A DNA stretch of 64,000 nucleotides from Paguma larvata (taxonomy: Eukaryota; Chordata; Mammalia; Carnivora; Viverridae). A model generated the notes under the pieces. That model saw only the letters and a list, made by a program, of their open reading frames with translations. It did not search any database and was not told the DNA's origin. Below, piece by piece: positions 1-11,929 of the stretch. The stretch's first letter is position 1, and every line of letters begins with the position of its first letter. The position numbers and the translations under genes were made by a program. The stretch is taken from the NCBI GenBank assembly GCA_030068075.1, contig CM057844.1:4960001-5024000 (forward strand). The letters are read 5' to 3'.

Positions 1-1725
1 TGGGTCTATTTCTGCGTTTTCTATTCTGTTCCATTGATCTTTGTGTCTGTTTTTGGGCCAGTATCAAACTGTCTTGATGACTACAGCATTTTATAGCTTA
101 AAGTCTGAAAGTGTGGTGCTTCGAGCATTGCTTTTCTTTTTCAAGATTGCTTTGGCTATTTGGGATCTTTTGTGGTTCCAAACAAATTTTAAGATTGTTT
201 ATTTTAGCTCTGTAAAAAATGCTGGTTATGTTTTGATAGAGATTGCATTAAATGTGTAGATTGCTTTGGATAGTTCCATTTGAACAGTATTTGTTCTTCC
301 AATTCATGAGCAAGGAATACTTTTACATTTCTTTGTGTCCTCTTCAATTCCTTAATAAGTGTTCTATAGTTTTCAGAGTACAGATCTTTTGGTTAGGTTT
401 ACTCCTCGGTATCTTGTTGGTTTTGGTGCAGTTGTAAATGGGATCGATTCCTTGATTTCTCTTTTTGCTGTTTCATTGTTGTTGTATAGAAATGCAACAG
501 ATTTCTATAGGTCAATTTTATATCCTGTGACTTTGCAGAATTCATGTATAAGTTCTAGCAATTTTTTGGTGGAGTCTTTCAGATTTTCTATATAGACTAT
601 CGTGTCATCTGCTAATAGTGAATGTTTGACTTCTTCCTTGCTGATTTGGATGCCTTTTATTTCTTTGTGTTGTCTGATTGCTGAGGCTAGGACTTCCAGT
701 TTGATGTTAAATAATAATGGTGAGAGTGGAATGGTGAGAGATTTTATTTGCTCTTCCTTTTCTAGCTCATTTAGGTATAAGGGTAGGTTGTATATTTGAG
801 ACTTTTCCTGCTTCTTGAGGTAGACCTGTATTGCAATAGACTTCCTTCTTAGGACTGCCTTTGCTGTGTCCCAAAGATTTTGGAGTGTTGGGTTTTCATT
901 TTCTTTACCTACCATGTGTTTTTTAAATTTTTCTTAAAGTACTGTTTAACCTGTTCATTCTTTAGTAAGATGTTCTTTAACCGCTATGTATTTGTGTTCT
1001 TTCCACATTTTTTCTTGTGGTTGACTTCAAGTTTCATAGTGCTGTAATCTGAAAATAAGCTTAGTGTGGTCTCAATCTTTTTTACTTATTGAGGGCTGAT
1101 ACGTGACCTGGTATGTGATCTATTCTGGAGAATGTTCCATGTGGACTCAAAAAGAATGTATATTCTGCTCCTTGAGCATGAAATGTTCTGCATATATCTA
1201 TTAAGTCCATGTGGTCCAGTATGTCATTCGAAGCCATTATTTCCTTGTTGGTTTTCTGCTTAGATGACCTGTCCATTGTTCTAAGTAGGATGTTAAAGTC
1301 CTCTACTTTTGTTGTATTATTATCAATGAGTTTATTTATGTTTGTTATCAATTGATATATATTTGGGTATCTCCGAGTTAGGGGCATGGTATTTACAATT
1401 GTTAGATATTCTCATTGAGTAGACTCCATAATTATGTATGTTGCCCTTCTTCATCTCTTATTACAGTCTTTGGTTTAAAATCTAGTTTTTCTGATATGAG
1501 TATGGCTTACTCTGACTTTTGTTTGATGTTCTTTAGCAATATAGATGATTTTCCATTCCTTCACTTTCAATCTGCAGGTGTCTTTAGGTCTAAAATGAGT
1601 CTCTTGTAGGCAGCATATAGATAGTTCTTGTTTTTTGTCCCTTCTGATATCCTGTGTCTTTTGATTGGAGTATTTAGTCCATTTACATTCAAAGTGATTA
1701 TTGACAGATATGAATTTAGTGCCAT
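1..1725 (-). pseudogene. L1 ORF2 5' part (endonuclease and start of reverse transcriptase), broken and cut by window edge
   Basis: The minus-strand ATG at 1725 opens MALNSYLSIITLNVNGLN, the standard start of L1 ORF2 with its AP-like endonuclease. Fragments such as a run around 1387-1082 (NILLRTMDRSSKQKTNKEI) and 915-505 ([18 protein letters not shown] reverse-transcriptase text) are in different frames with stops between them, so the gene is dead. The fragment at the window start lies well inside the reverse-transcriptase region while only 1.7 kb from the start codon, which means part of ORF2 has been deleted internally. Confidence 0.8.
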
Positions 1726-1807
1726 TGTTTTACATGTAAAGTTGGTGTGTCTGGTGATGTTCTCTGTTCCTTTCTAGGTTTTGTTGCTTTTGGTCTTTCT
1801 TTCTCAC

Positions 1808-2684
1808 TCAAAGAGTACCCTTTATATTTCTTGCAGGGCTGGTTTAGTGGTCACAAACTCCTGTAGTTTTTTGTTTGGCTGGGAAACTCTTTATCTCTCC
1901 CATTCTGAATAACAGTTTTCCTGGCTAAAGTATTCTTGGCTGTATGTTTTTCCTGTTCAACACATTGAATATATCATGCCACTCCCTTCTGACCTGCCAA
2001 GTTTCTGTGGAGAGATCTGCTATGAACCTGGCTTTTTTTTCCCTTGTAGGTTAAGGACTTTTTTCCCTTGCTTTTTTTTCAGGATTCTTTCCTTGTCTGT
2101 GTATTTTGTAAATTTTACTACAATATGTCTTGGTGTTGGCTGGCTTATGTTGATTTTGGTGGGAGTTCTCTGTGCCTCTTGGATTTTGATATCTGTTTCC
2201 TTCCCCAGATTAGGGAAGTTTTCAGATATCATTTGCTCAAATAAACATTCTGGTCCCTTTTTCCTCTCTTCTTTCTCTAGGTTTCCTATGATATGAATGT
2301 TATTATGCTTTATGGAGTTGCTGAGTTCCCTAAGTGTACATTCATGATCCAGTACTTTTCTTTTCCTCTTTTTTTCAGCTTTATTTTTTTCCATAATTTT
2401 ATATTCTGTATCACTGATTCATTCCTCTGCTTTGTCCATCTTGTTGTCATTTCATACAGTTGGTTTTGCATCTCACTTATAGCATTTTTACTGACTAGTT
2501 TTTAGTTGTTTTCTCTCTGCAGTAAGGGATTCTCTAGTGTCTTCTATGCTTTTCTCAAGTCAACCTAGCATCCTTATAATGTTGTTTTAAAATCTGGTTC
2601 GGCCATATTACTTATATCTGTTTTGATTAAATCCCTGGCCATGTCTTCTTTTTCTTTTGGGGTGATGGCCTCTGTTCTTGTCAT
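1808..2684 (-). pseudogene. L1 ORF1 remnant (RNA-binding protein), broken
   Basis: On the minus strand an ATG at 2684 opens MTRTEAITPKEKEDMARDL, a typical L1 ORF1 start. The frame soon meets stops and shifts. The best-kept part, about 2394-2020, has the usual charged helix and the stretch LRELSNSIKHNNIHIIG, followed by the RNA-recognition-like region (QPTPRHIVVKFTKYTDKERI). The C-terminal end near 1808 is approximate. ORF1p normally coats L1 RNA as a trimer; this copy cannot encode an intact one. Confidence 0.85.
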
Positions 2685-4537
2685 TTTGTCTAGTTTACTG
2701 TTTTTTTGTGTGTGTGTATGAGGAAACCCTGTTAAATTCCTACCACTGTGTGTAATGGCTATAATTAAGAAGGGATCCTATATTTTCCAAGGCCTGGCAT
2801 TTCAGGAAGTGTTTCACAGTGTGCACTCTGCTGTGTATTTTGGCTGCTCTTTTCTTTAGGTCAGTCCTTTGCAGAATTTTTTCCTTGCCTGTAGTGTGAA
2901 ATGTATGGACCCTGTTTGTTTTATGATGTTTTAAGTACGTGTGCTTTGGTCTGTTGTTAAAATAAGCCTGATCCTGGAGCACTCTATGATCGGTAGACTT
3001 CTTGCGTGCAAGGGGTTTGTGCTGATCTTTTGGGGGAGGCGCCTGCTGCACTGGTCCTCAGGCTAACTCGCCTTAGTAAAGATGCACCTGTAAGGCACAG
3101 TGGGATGGGGCTTGGTGTAAGTGTCTCCAGCCTCCACAGGAGGTGCTGTGTTGCTCACAGAGGTCGGTCAGTGCTGGTGGGCAGAGGGTGAAAATGGCGT
3201 CACCCCATCTCTTGTTCTAGAGCAGGTAGTTCCCACCTGCCACTATTCAGGAAGCCCTCATTGAAGAGCAAATAATCACCCATCTTGTGTCTCTGGCTTC
3301 CATCAGATCATGCCTTTACCCTGTCTGTGTCCGAGTTGTATGATGGCCAGGCAGCACAGTACCCGTGTGTTTTATCTCAAGCACCCGATTGGGTTTCAAA
3401 ACTCCACATTTTAGGGACTTAGTGTGGCATAGACCCATGCTGATCTTCTGGGGGGAGCATCTCACCGCACTGCAGCTAGTGCTCATTAATCCCAGAAAAG
3501 CAGTTGCACAATCACGTGGTGGCCCAGAGTTTATGGGAAAGCACAACAAAAAGCTGGCATCAAGGTTTGCGGCCCTCAGCAGGTGTCTCTGTTCCTATGC
3601 TAGTGAGTGAGGCAGCACATTGGCGCCTGCCAGCTCTTTTGTCCCCTGAGAGTCTTGCCGCCTCGCCCAAATGCGCTCCAGTAAGGGAAACTATCTCTCC
3701 CAGTGTGACCCAGGAGATCCTCAAACCACACTGTTTGCTCCTGGGCCTCTGCCCTCCTTTCCCACAGGAGCATCACTATGCCTGACAGGCTGTGCCCAGC
3801 AATGGTGTAGACTTCTAAAACTTCAGACTCTGAGTGGTAAAACCTTGCCACTAATAATCAGCTGCTCTAGTTTTTTCAGTCAGTGGTGTTGGGGAAGTGT
3901 TTCTCTTATGCAGTCCCCTGGGTACTCCTTTGTCTCTGTTTCTCTATCCCTCTCCTCTCTGAGATCAAAGCTATTCCCCCCTCACCGCCCCCATAGCACC
4001 TGTGATTTTTCTTTTTCCCCTGGAATTAAGTTTCTGAAACTTCTATTTTCCAAGATGGTTTTTTTTTTTTTTTTTTTCTCCTTCTGTTCTCTCAACATTC
4101 AGATTGATTCTTTGGGTGTTCAGAATGATTGGATATTTACCTAGCTGTGTTTGAGGGACAAAGCAAGCATAGGGTCCCCCTTCTTCTCCACCATCTAAAC
4201 CAAGGCCCCGTAAACAAATTTTGAACTCTGGTCAGTGATATGCATGTTGAAATGTTTAGGGGTGAAATGAACTGATGTCTGCAGATTTCTTTGAAATGCA
4301 TCAAAAAGAAAATGTATTGAAAGAAGAAAAGATACGGGTGGTTTGACAGATATGTGGTAACCAAATCTAGCAAATGCTAATGGTAGAATCTAGGAGGTGG
4401 TATATGGGTATTCACCGTGAAAGTATTTCAACTTTTTTGTATGTGTGAAAATATTTGTAATGAAATTTCGGAACAAAATTGGAGTCAGACACCATTGTAC
4501 TTTGTCATACTCTTCTTTGTCTTTGTTGATCTTTCTT

Positions 4538-4758
4538 AACAAAAATTTTTTTTAATGTTTATTTATTTTTGAGAGAGACAGACAGAGAGTGAGGGGCAGG
4601 AGGGGCAGAGAGAGAGAGGGAGACACAGAATCCGAAGTACGCTCCAGGCTCTGAGCTATCAGCACAGAGCCTGATGCGGGGTTTGAACTCACAGACCGCA
4701 AGATCATGATCTGAGCCAAAGTCGGATGCTCAACCAACTGAGTCTCCCAGGCATCCCA
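4538..4758 (-). mobile_element. SINEC-type tRNA-derived SINE, reverse, with target-site duplication
   Basis: The complement begins with a tRNA-like head (gcctgggagactcagttggttgagc type) containing A- and B-box sequence and ends in a CT-rich tract and AATAAATA tail, seen here as tgtttatttatttttgagagag. It is bounded by an 18-bp direct repeat with one mismatch, 4520-4537 and 4759-4776. The near-perfect duplication indicates a fairly young, lineage-specific insertion. Confidence 0.93.
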
Positions 4759-4959
4759 TCTTTTTTGATCTTTCTTTAGATATAAGTCAGAATATTTGTT
4801 ACATTGATATGTTACAGTCTTGTTGTAACACAAATTCCTTTATCCTGGAATTCAATATGGCATAACTACCATCTATGGAAATTTATATATTGCATCAAAC
4901 TTTGTTACATCGTAATCTGCCTGTAACTGGATCCTGTTTCATGAACATTAAGGACAGTA

Positions 4960-5110
4960 TTAAAACAAATCTCTGAACCTTGATATCAAGACCTAGAATC
5001 ATTCCTAGCTAACTTTGTAACCCTGGGAAAATACCTCAGGTGTTCAGGGTCTCATCTTAGTTCCTCATCTATGGAATGAAAGGATTTGTTGTAGTATTGA
5101 GTACCTTTCC
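4960..5110 (+). repeat. MIR-like SINE remnant
   Basis: The text aactttgtaaccctgggaaa followed by ctcatcttagttcctcatct and tatggaatgaaagg follows the MIR core (loss of ...gtgtgacc.tgggcaa... then ...ctcagtttcctcatctgtaaaatg). It is diverged; the edges are approximate. Confidence 0.6.
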
Positions 5111-5370
5111 TTTGTGTTCACTCTCAGACAGAAATATTCTTTAGACCAGATACTCAAAAGGCAAATACATTTCCCCTTTACCTTTTGTTTATATTTTTGG
5201 AATTTCATACTAAATCAAAATTCTTAGCGCATACATATATGGAGATTCATTAATGGTAAAAAGTCCACATAAATGTGCACAAGGCTACCAGAGGCCAGGG
5301 GCCCTTGTTAACGTTGGCACCAGTACTCATTGTTGTGCTGGTGAATGTTGAACAACTGGCCCTTAGTAAA

Positions 5371-5463
5371 GGAAGGTAGGGTGGGAGGGAGGAAGAAAAG
5401 AAAGAAGGAAGGGAAAGACAAGGAAAGGGAAAAGACAAAAAAAAGGAAAGAAAGAAAGAAAAG
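5371..5463 (+). repeat. Purine-rich GGAA/GAAA simple tract
   Basis: About 90 nt almost entirely of A and G, with runs of ggaagg, gaaaag and aaagaaagaaag. It is low-complexity sequence; translated frames across it give meaningless Lys/Glu- or Ser/Phe-rich strings. Confidence 0.85.
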
Positions 5464-5926
5464 CTCTAAATTGGTAGCATTTGCCAACCTCCGTGATATA
5501 AATATTCCCTCTGTCACCAACACATCTCCCTTGAACATGGAGCTGGGAAGAGGTGTGACACTTGGCTGCAGCTGACTGCAGTAGTGTGATGGTTGTTTTA
5601 TAATCGATTTCAGATTCATTGGGAAAGGTACGGTGTTTACATAGCCAATTAGAGTATCTCTGCAGGTACGCATGGTGGTTATTTTGTGAAAAAATTATTC
5701 AGAATACAGAAGTTAATTTTAACTTCTGTTTTTCTCCAGCCCGATTATGGAAATGCCTTTTTTCCTCAGACAAGTTTGGTATGCACAAAAGTATCTGGCC
5801 CCGTAACTTTCAGAGGAAAATCTGAAATTGGTGTTGATGATTGGAAATGTCTGTTATGAGGCTCTATAGTGATCTGAGATGGTGTGGAGTTAAAGATTGT
5901 CTTCTTTTTTTATTTTTTTATTTTAG

Positions 5927-6094
5927 GCATTTTTATTACCTTCCTGTGACATAGCTGTGACAAGGAAGGTAGTTCAAGTGTACCGAAAGTGGATCCTCCA
6001 GGACAAACCTGTGTTCATGGAAGAACCAGATAAAAAAGACGTCGCCCAAGAAGATGCTGAGAAATCAGGATTTTTAGAGACTGACAGCAAAGAG
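5927..6094 (+). CDS. RALGAPA1: RALGAPA1 internal exon A (56 codons, phase 0-0)
   Basis: Coding exon of the RalGAP alpha-1 subunit, which with RALGAPB forms the complex that speeds GTP hydrolysis by RalA and RalB. It is preceded by a T-rich tract ending ttttag and followed by GAG|gtaata. It reads [11 protein letters not shown], then a helical [12 protein letters not shown] stretch, then a very acidic tail ([15 protein letters not shown]). The family identification is from remembered RALGAPA1 protein sequence, which matches closely here. The exon is exactly 56 codons and phase 0 at both ends, so skipping it would keep the frame. The GTP-hydrolysis (GAP) domain is not in this part; this is scaffold sequence upstream of it. 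The preceding exon lies before the window, since 1-5926 is intron. Identity is very secure; boundaries are by-eye splice calls. Confidence 0.95.
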
Positions 6095-7172
6095 GTAATA
6101 TGTTATCACCAGTTGTTTCAGTTGAGAATATACATATTATAGCAAAATATACCTGGTCAACCAAGGGGGCCACTCAGTAGGTCTCAGGTAGGGGGACCTC
6201 TTTTATCATAGCTGATGCTCTCAAGTTGCTGAGTTCCCTGAGGACCTGTTTAATTGAGGCTCCTTCTGTGCTCTATTCAAGATCATCGGTCCCTCCTAAC
6301 CCTCAGGCGAGGTCCACGTGTGCATGCAGCTTCGTTATTCAGTGTTGCTCGAGGGCTGTCTTATAAACCATCTATTTTACAGGTTTCTGTATGAGACTAA
6401 AAATGTCACTGTCTGAGTATTGACGTGTTTCAATAAATAGCATTTGAGAAACTCAATTTAGAATGTTTGCCAGCCTTTTCTTGTGTGGTGGCCTGTTCCA
6501 CAGCAGTTAGGATGTTACACACTCAAACGGACTAACCCAATAATGAGTGTTGTCTCCTCCATAAATAAGCCTCACTACAGGGCTGGGTGCTGTCCTCAGA
6601 GTGGATGCTGTCAGAATGGAACTTGCAGTCCTAGTTAGGTAAAGCTAGAAGCTGAAGAAATCTAAAACGACACAGCGGGACCTCTTCCTGAGACACAAAA
6701 GAAACTTAAAGTCATATTTATATTTCTGGCATGCTATTTTGAAATCTAGTCTGATAAATTATTCTAAAAGTGGGTATTTGTTGCAGCAATTAACAACAAA
6801 CATTTAAAAATATTTGTGGCCAAAGGCATATCACTTTTAAATATCTATATTAATTCCATAATTTTGATTTTTTAATATTGGTGAAATCATTTTATTAACT
6901 AGTCATGAGGTCAAAATGAATAGATAAGCTAATGGAATTTATTACACATTTTAAAGGTCTGTGTTATAGGCTCATTCAGTCATTGGACCTTTGTTTATTC
7001 AGCATGTACTAAACACTAGGCACTATTTTAGGTGCTGGAGGTGGTGAACAAAATGGAAAAAAATCTTGCCCTACTAAAACCTACATTCTCATGAATTTTG
7101 GTGAGTGTAAGGAATTAAATATGCGAACAAGTACTTCTTCCCCCTCTGTTAACTGATTTTTATCTTCTGAAG
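6095..7172. other. Intron A-B (1,078 nt)
   Basis: Unique sequence from 6095 to about 6970 with no recognisable element, then an L2 fragment at about 6970-7130, then the exon B acceptor. Confidence 0.75.
6970..7130 (-). repeat. L2 LINE 3'-end fragment, reverse
   Basis: The run tttattcagcatgtactaaa then cactaggcactattttaggt and gctggaggtggtgaacaaaa is the reverse complement of the L2 3' end (...cacatagtaggcgctcaataaa...). The later part (ttgccctactaaaacctaca, ttctcatg) continues the same element. Mammal-wide, old, inactive. Confidence 0.75.
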
Positions 7173-7310
7173 ACCTCATCGGAAAGTTCCCGTCATAAGC
7201 GCTCTTCCAGCTGGGGACGAACATACTCCTTCACGAGTGCGGTGAGCAGAGGCTGTGTGACAGAAGAGGAAAATAAGAACGTGAAAGCTGGGGCCCAGGC
7301 TATGCTGCAG
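7173..7310 (+). CDS. RALGAPA1: RALGAPA1 internal exon B (46 codons, phase 0-0)
   Basis: The acceptor is ttctgaag and the donor CAG|gtatgc. The exon begins [14 protein letters not shown] and continues through GRTYSFTS and [16 protein letters not shown]. The first half is Ser-rich and basic: [12 protein letters not shown] gives several serines with Arg at -3 or nearby, the kind of site basophilic kinases (Akt, PKA, AMPK families) use. This is an inference from motif only. The second half returns to helix-forming sequence that runs into exon C. The exon is a whole number of codons and phase 0 at both ends, so it could be skipped without a frameshift. The intron before it (6095-7172) is 1,078 nt. 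The match to RALGAPA1 is clear, with small differences from remembered human residues expected for another mammal. Confidence 0.95.
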
Positions 7311-10194
7311 GTATGCGGCTGGCCAGAGACATAAAGTCCCCCAGTTGGATTCCATCTGAACATTTTGTTTATTGCAATAGTGACAGATAAAGTATGGTGG
7401 TATCTTTAGCCATCTGTCAGTAACTGCTCTTAAGTTCTCATTCTGAGTTTTCTTCCTAAGTTCTCACCTTCATTTGTAAAGATCTGTCTCTAGTCAAAGG
7501 AGACCTACGAGTGGGTTGCAGTTTCTTGAGAGGGATTGTTATGCAGTGAGTGTGAAATGGCTGAGATCTCAATCTGAAAAAGTATCTTCTAAACACATAT
7601 GGGTAGTTAGTCAGTCACCTGGACTCTAATTTGCAAGATAAACTTGATGATAATATAATCTTACAAGGAATATTCTTTGTAAAAACTGCCTGTTTATGAA
7701 GAATAATGAAAAATGCTCTAATTTTTAGATATTTATCTGAATGAATATATAAAATAGAACCAATGCCATTTAGGAACGTTGGAAAGAACAACTTTGGCTG
7801 ATCACTTAATCTTATCCCAGACCTCAGAATTTTATCTCAGAAATAGGGATGAGGAGATTACCTCTTCTGTCCCATCTAAGGTGAAGGTTGTTAGGAGTAT
7901 AAGTGAAAACACAGAGTCCCTCTCTTTCCTCTGCTCCCTGGTGCCTCATCCTCCACCCCATCCATCTACATTCACCTTTCTAGCTGTGTCCAGTTGGGCC
8001 TCCCACACAGAGGCCAGGCATGAGGTCCGGTGATGGCATGAGCATGGCTTGTGTGTTGCCTGGTTTTCGGTGACACTGCTTCTGTCATCTGTCTCTTGAT
8101 AGGATTCCTTATCATGGGTATTCTTTTTGCTTTCAAGTTCATTAGCAGTTTACTATAACTATTGAATTTTCTCATTTTTCAATGAAAATCAACAAGTAAT
8201 TTGAAATTAACTTAAAAAAAATCAAGATGATTTTACTTGAGTAGCTCCAAAGAACTTTGATGGCAGTCAGTAGTATAATCTGTGCCCCCCCGGCAGAGAA
8301 GTGCATGCGGGAATCCCTGCCCTGTGCCCCCTGTTAGCCCTTGTCCTCCAAGTAGATTGCCAGTTTGCTATCATCAGCCATTCCACTGCCATGCCACTGT
8401 CTCCCTGGGTTCAGAAGAGTGTTAATTTGTTTTCTGAATGGGTAAGTTACATCTACTTGGCTAAACCAATTAAAAAAAATTCCTCTTGATTATAGCACAA
8501 CAGCTTTCAAAATGTTTAGTTTGGATTATAGTAGCTGTTTTTGTTCTCTTTGTATACAGCATTTTTGCTTCTTTACTTGCTTTGTTAGGAAAAAATTGCC
8601 AAATGCAGGTTTGATTAGATTGTCTTCTTCTACAGTTGCTGTTGACAAGTACAATTTGAACATATTAATTTTCTTTTTTTTAAGTTTATTTATTTATTTT
8701 TGAGAGAGATAGAGCATGAGCAGGGGTGGGGCAAAGAGAGAGGGAGAATGAAAATCCCGAGCAGGCTTATGCGGGGCTAATGTGGGGCTCATTCTCACAA
8801 AAAGTGAGATCATGACCTGAGCTAAAACCAAGAGTTGGGTGCTTAACCAACTGAGCCAAACAGGTGCCCTTTCTTTCTTTATTTTTACCTTAACCAATAC
8901 TAATATGTTAGTAAGAATTATTCATGGAGCTGGCATTTGATCCTTTTTAAAAAGTAGAATGAAAGAAGTATATAATATAGGAAGACTCCTCACTTTTACT
9001 TGGGAATATGCAAAGTTTCAAATTCAAATCAAGAAGCCAAATACATTGAGTTAAAAGGATCTGTCTTGCAGTGGATCATCTATAATAGACTTCAAAAAAC
9101 ACAGCCACTAAAATTATACTAAAACCACTATAGTTGGTTAGTCAAAAACTTCTTTGTTTTCCTTTTTTCCACTTGAAGGCTTAGTGAATTCTTTGCAATT
9201 GCTGTTATCATCTGTTATCAAATTTTATATTGCTTATTTAGTAATCTTTCTAAAAAATTGGGCCAAGACACCTTTCTAATCTTGCATAAGATAATCTTAG
9301 AGGCTGTCAACATTTTAGTTCACCCACTTGACTTTGAGCATGTTTAATTTCTCCAGTCAGTTTGTACATCCATTTTGAGATGTTGTAATAATGTGTTTCA
9401 TCTACAGGTGAGCCAGAGAAGCTCTGTTCCCAGGCCCTTTGAGTTTGTGCTGTTGGATACAAAGGAGACTAAAAAAGCATAGAATCTAGATAGATAATGC
9501 ACATCCACCCTCATCACCAGACTGACAACTCAGATTCTCCTAAATTGAGGGTCACTGCGTAGGGCGGTTGGCTGATTATCTAAATTTTTTAAAACCTGTT
9601 TTATCGTGAGAATTCACTTAGGTTTTATATCCTACTACCTATTAAGTTCTCATATTAAAAACAGATGCACTGAGAAGTTATGCAGTGTCAGTCATGTGGC
9701 TTTGGCCATTTCCTGGCTCCCTAGAGCACCTGGAGGTCTGCACCTCTGTTGGATGTTGCCGGCCACGCTTCCTGCTAGCAGAGTTCATGTTCTGGGAGAT
9801 CCAACAATAGTCAGATGTTTTTCTCCAGTCACTGGCTAACCACCCCCAGATGTCTCACCCAGAGGCAGTGAGCCTACCTTGTCTTTTCCCCCCTCTTCCT
9901 GTGAGGGAATGTCAGAAAGAAGTCTTCAAAACCTTTTCCTATGCCTACATTTTCTAAAGTTGCAATACTAATATTTTCTAAGGAAAGGTCTTTCAGGGGT
10001 CTCAGTTGTTTAAGTGATTCTAAAAGAAGCATTTAAAAAAAATTTGAGTATGTGTTGGCACCACTTGCCTTAATTAAAATAACTCAAAGGTGACTCATTG
10101 GTACAGGAAAATTAGTATCGTTGTCTTTAAGAAAAATTTGTTCAGATTCATATGTTTAATTACACTTTCTAATGTAAAATTTGTTGATTTCAAG
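7311..10194. other. Intron B-C (2,884 nt)
   Basis: Apart from the reverse SINE at about 8678-8870, I see no recognisable repeat or coding sequence. The stretch 7770-8130 is somewhat higher in GC and carries an 84-codon chance reading frame without family resemblance. Confidence 0.7.
8678..8870 (-). mobile_element. Older SINEC-type SINE, reverse
   Basis: The stretch begins with tttatttatttatttttgag and ends with ccaactgagccaaacaggtgccc, the reverse of a tRNA-derived carnivoran SINE. The body is more diverged than the copies at 4538 or 52530, and I could not find a clean target-site duplication. Confidence 0.85.
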
Positions 10195-10343
10195 GTATTT
10201 TTGACAAACGCTGCAAATGTCTTTTTGCTGGAACCATGTGCTGAGGTTCCCATGCTCTTGAAAGAACAAGTTGATGCCTGTAAAGCTGTTTTGATTATTT
10301 TTAGGCGCATGATAATGGAGCTTACAATGAATAAAAAGACATG
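10195..10343 (+). CDS. RALGAPA1: RALGAPA1 internal exon C (phase 0-2)
   Basis: The acceptor is gatttcaag and the donor ATG|gtaagt, a strong consensus. It encodes [14 protein letters not shown], then [19 protein letters not shown] and ends MNKKT plus the first two bases of a Trp codon completed by exon D. The pattern of Leu, Ile, Val and Phe spaced as in amphipathic helices fits an alpha-helical repeat scaffold, as expected for the long non-catalytic part of RalGAP alpha subunits. No catalytic residues are present. The 149-nt length gives phase 0 in and phase 2 out, so skipping this exon alone would shift the frame. The preceding intron is 2,884 nt and contains one old SINE (about 8678-8870). 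No premature stop or frame break is seen. Confidence 0.96.
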
Positions 10344-11929
10344 GTAAGTTTATTTCAAATTAATATTGTAGAACAGATGTTTTTGTTTTTCAACATAATA
10401 ATTAAAATGTTAAGGCCTCCATTTATTAAACGGCTTTATAAAGTTAACAATAAGATGATAGTCTTTTGTAACAGCTTCTGTGATTTATGAAGAAGGTAAG
10501 TATTCAGTACTTAGATACTTTATTTATTTTTATTATTGGTTTTAAAAATATTCCTGAATTAAAAAGTAGTCATATTACTTAATAGTATATTTTTCCATTT
10601 TAAACTGTCATTAGACTGTTTTGTGGAGAAACAATATAACTGTTTTTGTAAGCCTAGGAAAGGTTGTTAATTGCTCTGAAATGTCGTTAAATTATTTTTA
10701 TTGCTTCAAATTTGAAGTTTTAAATTCACTTTGGAAAAACAATTATTTTAAATGACAAATTGTCAGAATGACTAAATAATAGTACAGTCAGAAATATAGT
10801 GGCGTCATGATAATGTGCTTATGTGAAGTATTTTCATTTTCATCCTTTGTTTTTGTTTGGTGTCTGTGTGTTTATAATGTCCCTAAAAGCAAGTAGTGCC
10901 TTAGGTTTTTCCCAGGCTCTTGTCCCACAGCGAATGTATCACCCCAGCCTAGTAGGATTTTCAGAGCCACTTTATATTCCCCTTTCTTCATGTCTCTTAG
11001 TTCTGGTTATAAAATGCCTCTCCAACCTGTCCTTTGCGTGTTCCTCCTCTCCAGCCCTGCCCAGGAGCAGCTTGGCTGTGGTCAGCCTTACTGTCAGTGA
11101 CATTTGGCCTCTGCACTCAGTCCATGGAGGCCACTGCAGACTAGCACTGGTGCCCAGTTCCTTCATGGAAATCCTCAGTGGGGCCCTGTGACCAAGCCTG
11201 TGTGATGCTTTTTCTGGATATCCTTGAGTCAGTGCCAGGGGTACTTTGGAAAGCTCCGTGAACAGTTGGTGGAAAGCATAGAAATGAGACAGGACTGAGC
11301 TGGCAGGGGCCTCTGGAGTGTGGGGTCCAGTCCTTTGATTTCTCAGGTGAGGGAAGAGTGGGCCTAGAGAAATCCCGTCATGCAGAAAGTTCACTAATAC
11401 AGAAACCACGAGAATCAAAATGATTCTTTCAAGGTATAAATTCTAGTGTCCTCTTTCTCAGACTTTTAAACACAGGTCTGTTTTGCCAAGAAGCAGTTGT
11501 TAAAGCTGGAAATACTACTGCGATAACCAGTATGACTTAAACAAAGTTAAATGCTGTGTCAGTAACATTGAGAGTAATGAGAAATGCTGGTATGCTTTCA
11601 AGAGAACCATCTGCTCCTTGATAGCACATTTACAGCAATAAATTTTTCATGGTTTTTTTTTCTTTGAAAATTATGAGCTCAGAAAATCTTAGTACCAGTA
11701 GTATTTTGATAGTCTTGATAATCTTTTTTTTGGTGGAAATTCTGAGACAAAATTAAGCAATTCTTCCTTGATCTTTAATAATTCAGAAATTTCCAGGTTA
11801 AAGTATTAAAAAAAAAAACCCAATTTATAGAAACAGATGAAAATACCAAAAAATAGTAGAACATAGAGAGAAGTGCGACCTGTTTCCCTAGCAGATTTCG
11901 TTATGTATTTTAGTGCCAGACAATCCCTG

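Larger units (their letters stand above)
1..4195 (-). mobile_element. L1 retrotransposon, reverse orientation, 5' part kept, 3' part cut by window edge
   Basis: Reverse-complement L1 sequence. Its 5' end is near 4195, where the complement reads gatggtggagaagaag, a usual L1 5' start. The 5' UTR occupies about 2690-4195 and includes a long T run at about 4056-4077. ORF1 and the first 1.7 kb of ORF2 follow toward position 1. Both frames carry stops and shifts, so the copy is dead. The wording of the 5' UTR and ORF1 is of carnivore L1 type. The 3' end and target-site duplication lie outside the window. It sits antisense in a RALGAPA1 intron with its 5' end 1.7 kb before exon A. Confidence 0.93.
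4196..5926. other. Intron upstream of exon A, unique part
   Basis: Between the L1 and exon A: a reverse SINE (4538-4758), a MIR-like stretch (about 4960-5110), a purine-rich GA tract (about 5371-5463), and 5464-5926, where I see only unique intron ending in the T-rich acceptor tract of exon A. Confidence 0.7.

Noticed and set aside
3671..4144. 157-codon + strand frame
   Set aside because: Lies antisense in the L1 5' UTR and runs through its poly-T tract; not a gene.
10972..11418. 148-codon frame on the minus strand
   Set aside because: Overlaps another chance frame on the + strand in a GC-richer intron stretch; no family resemblance.
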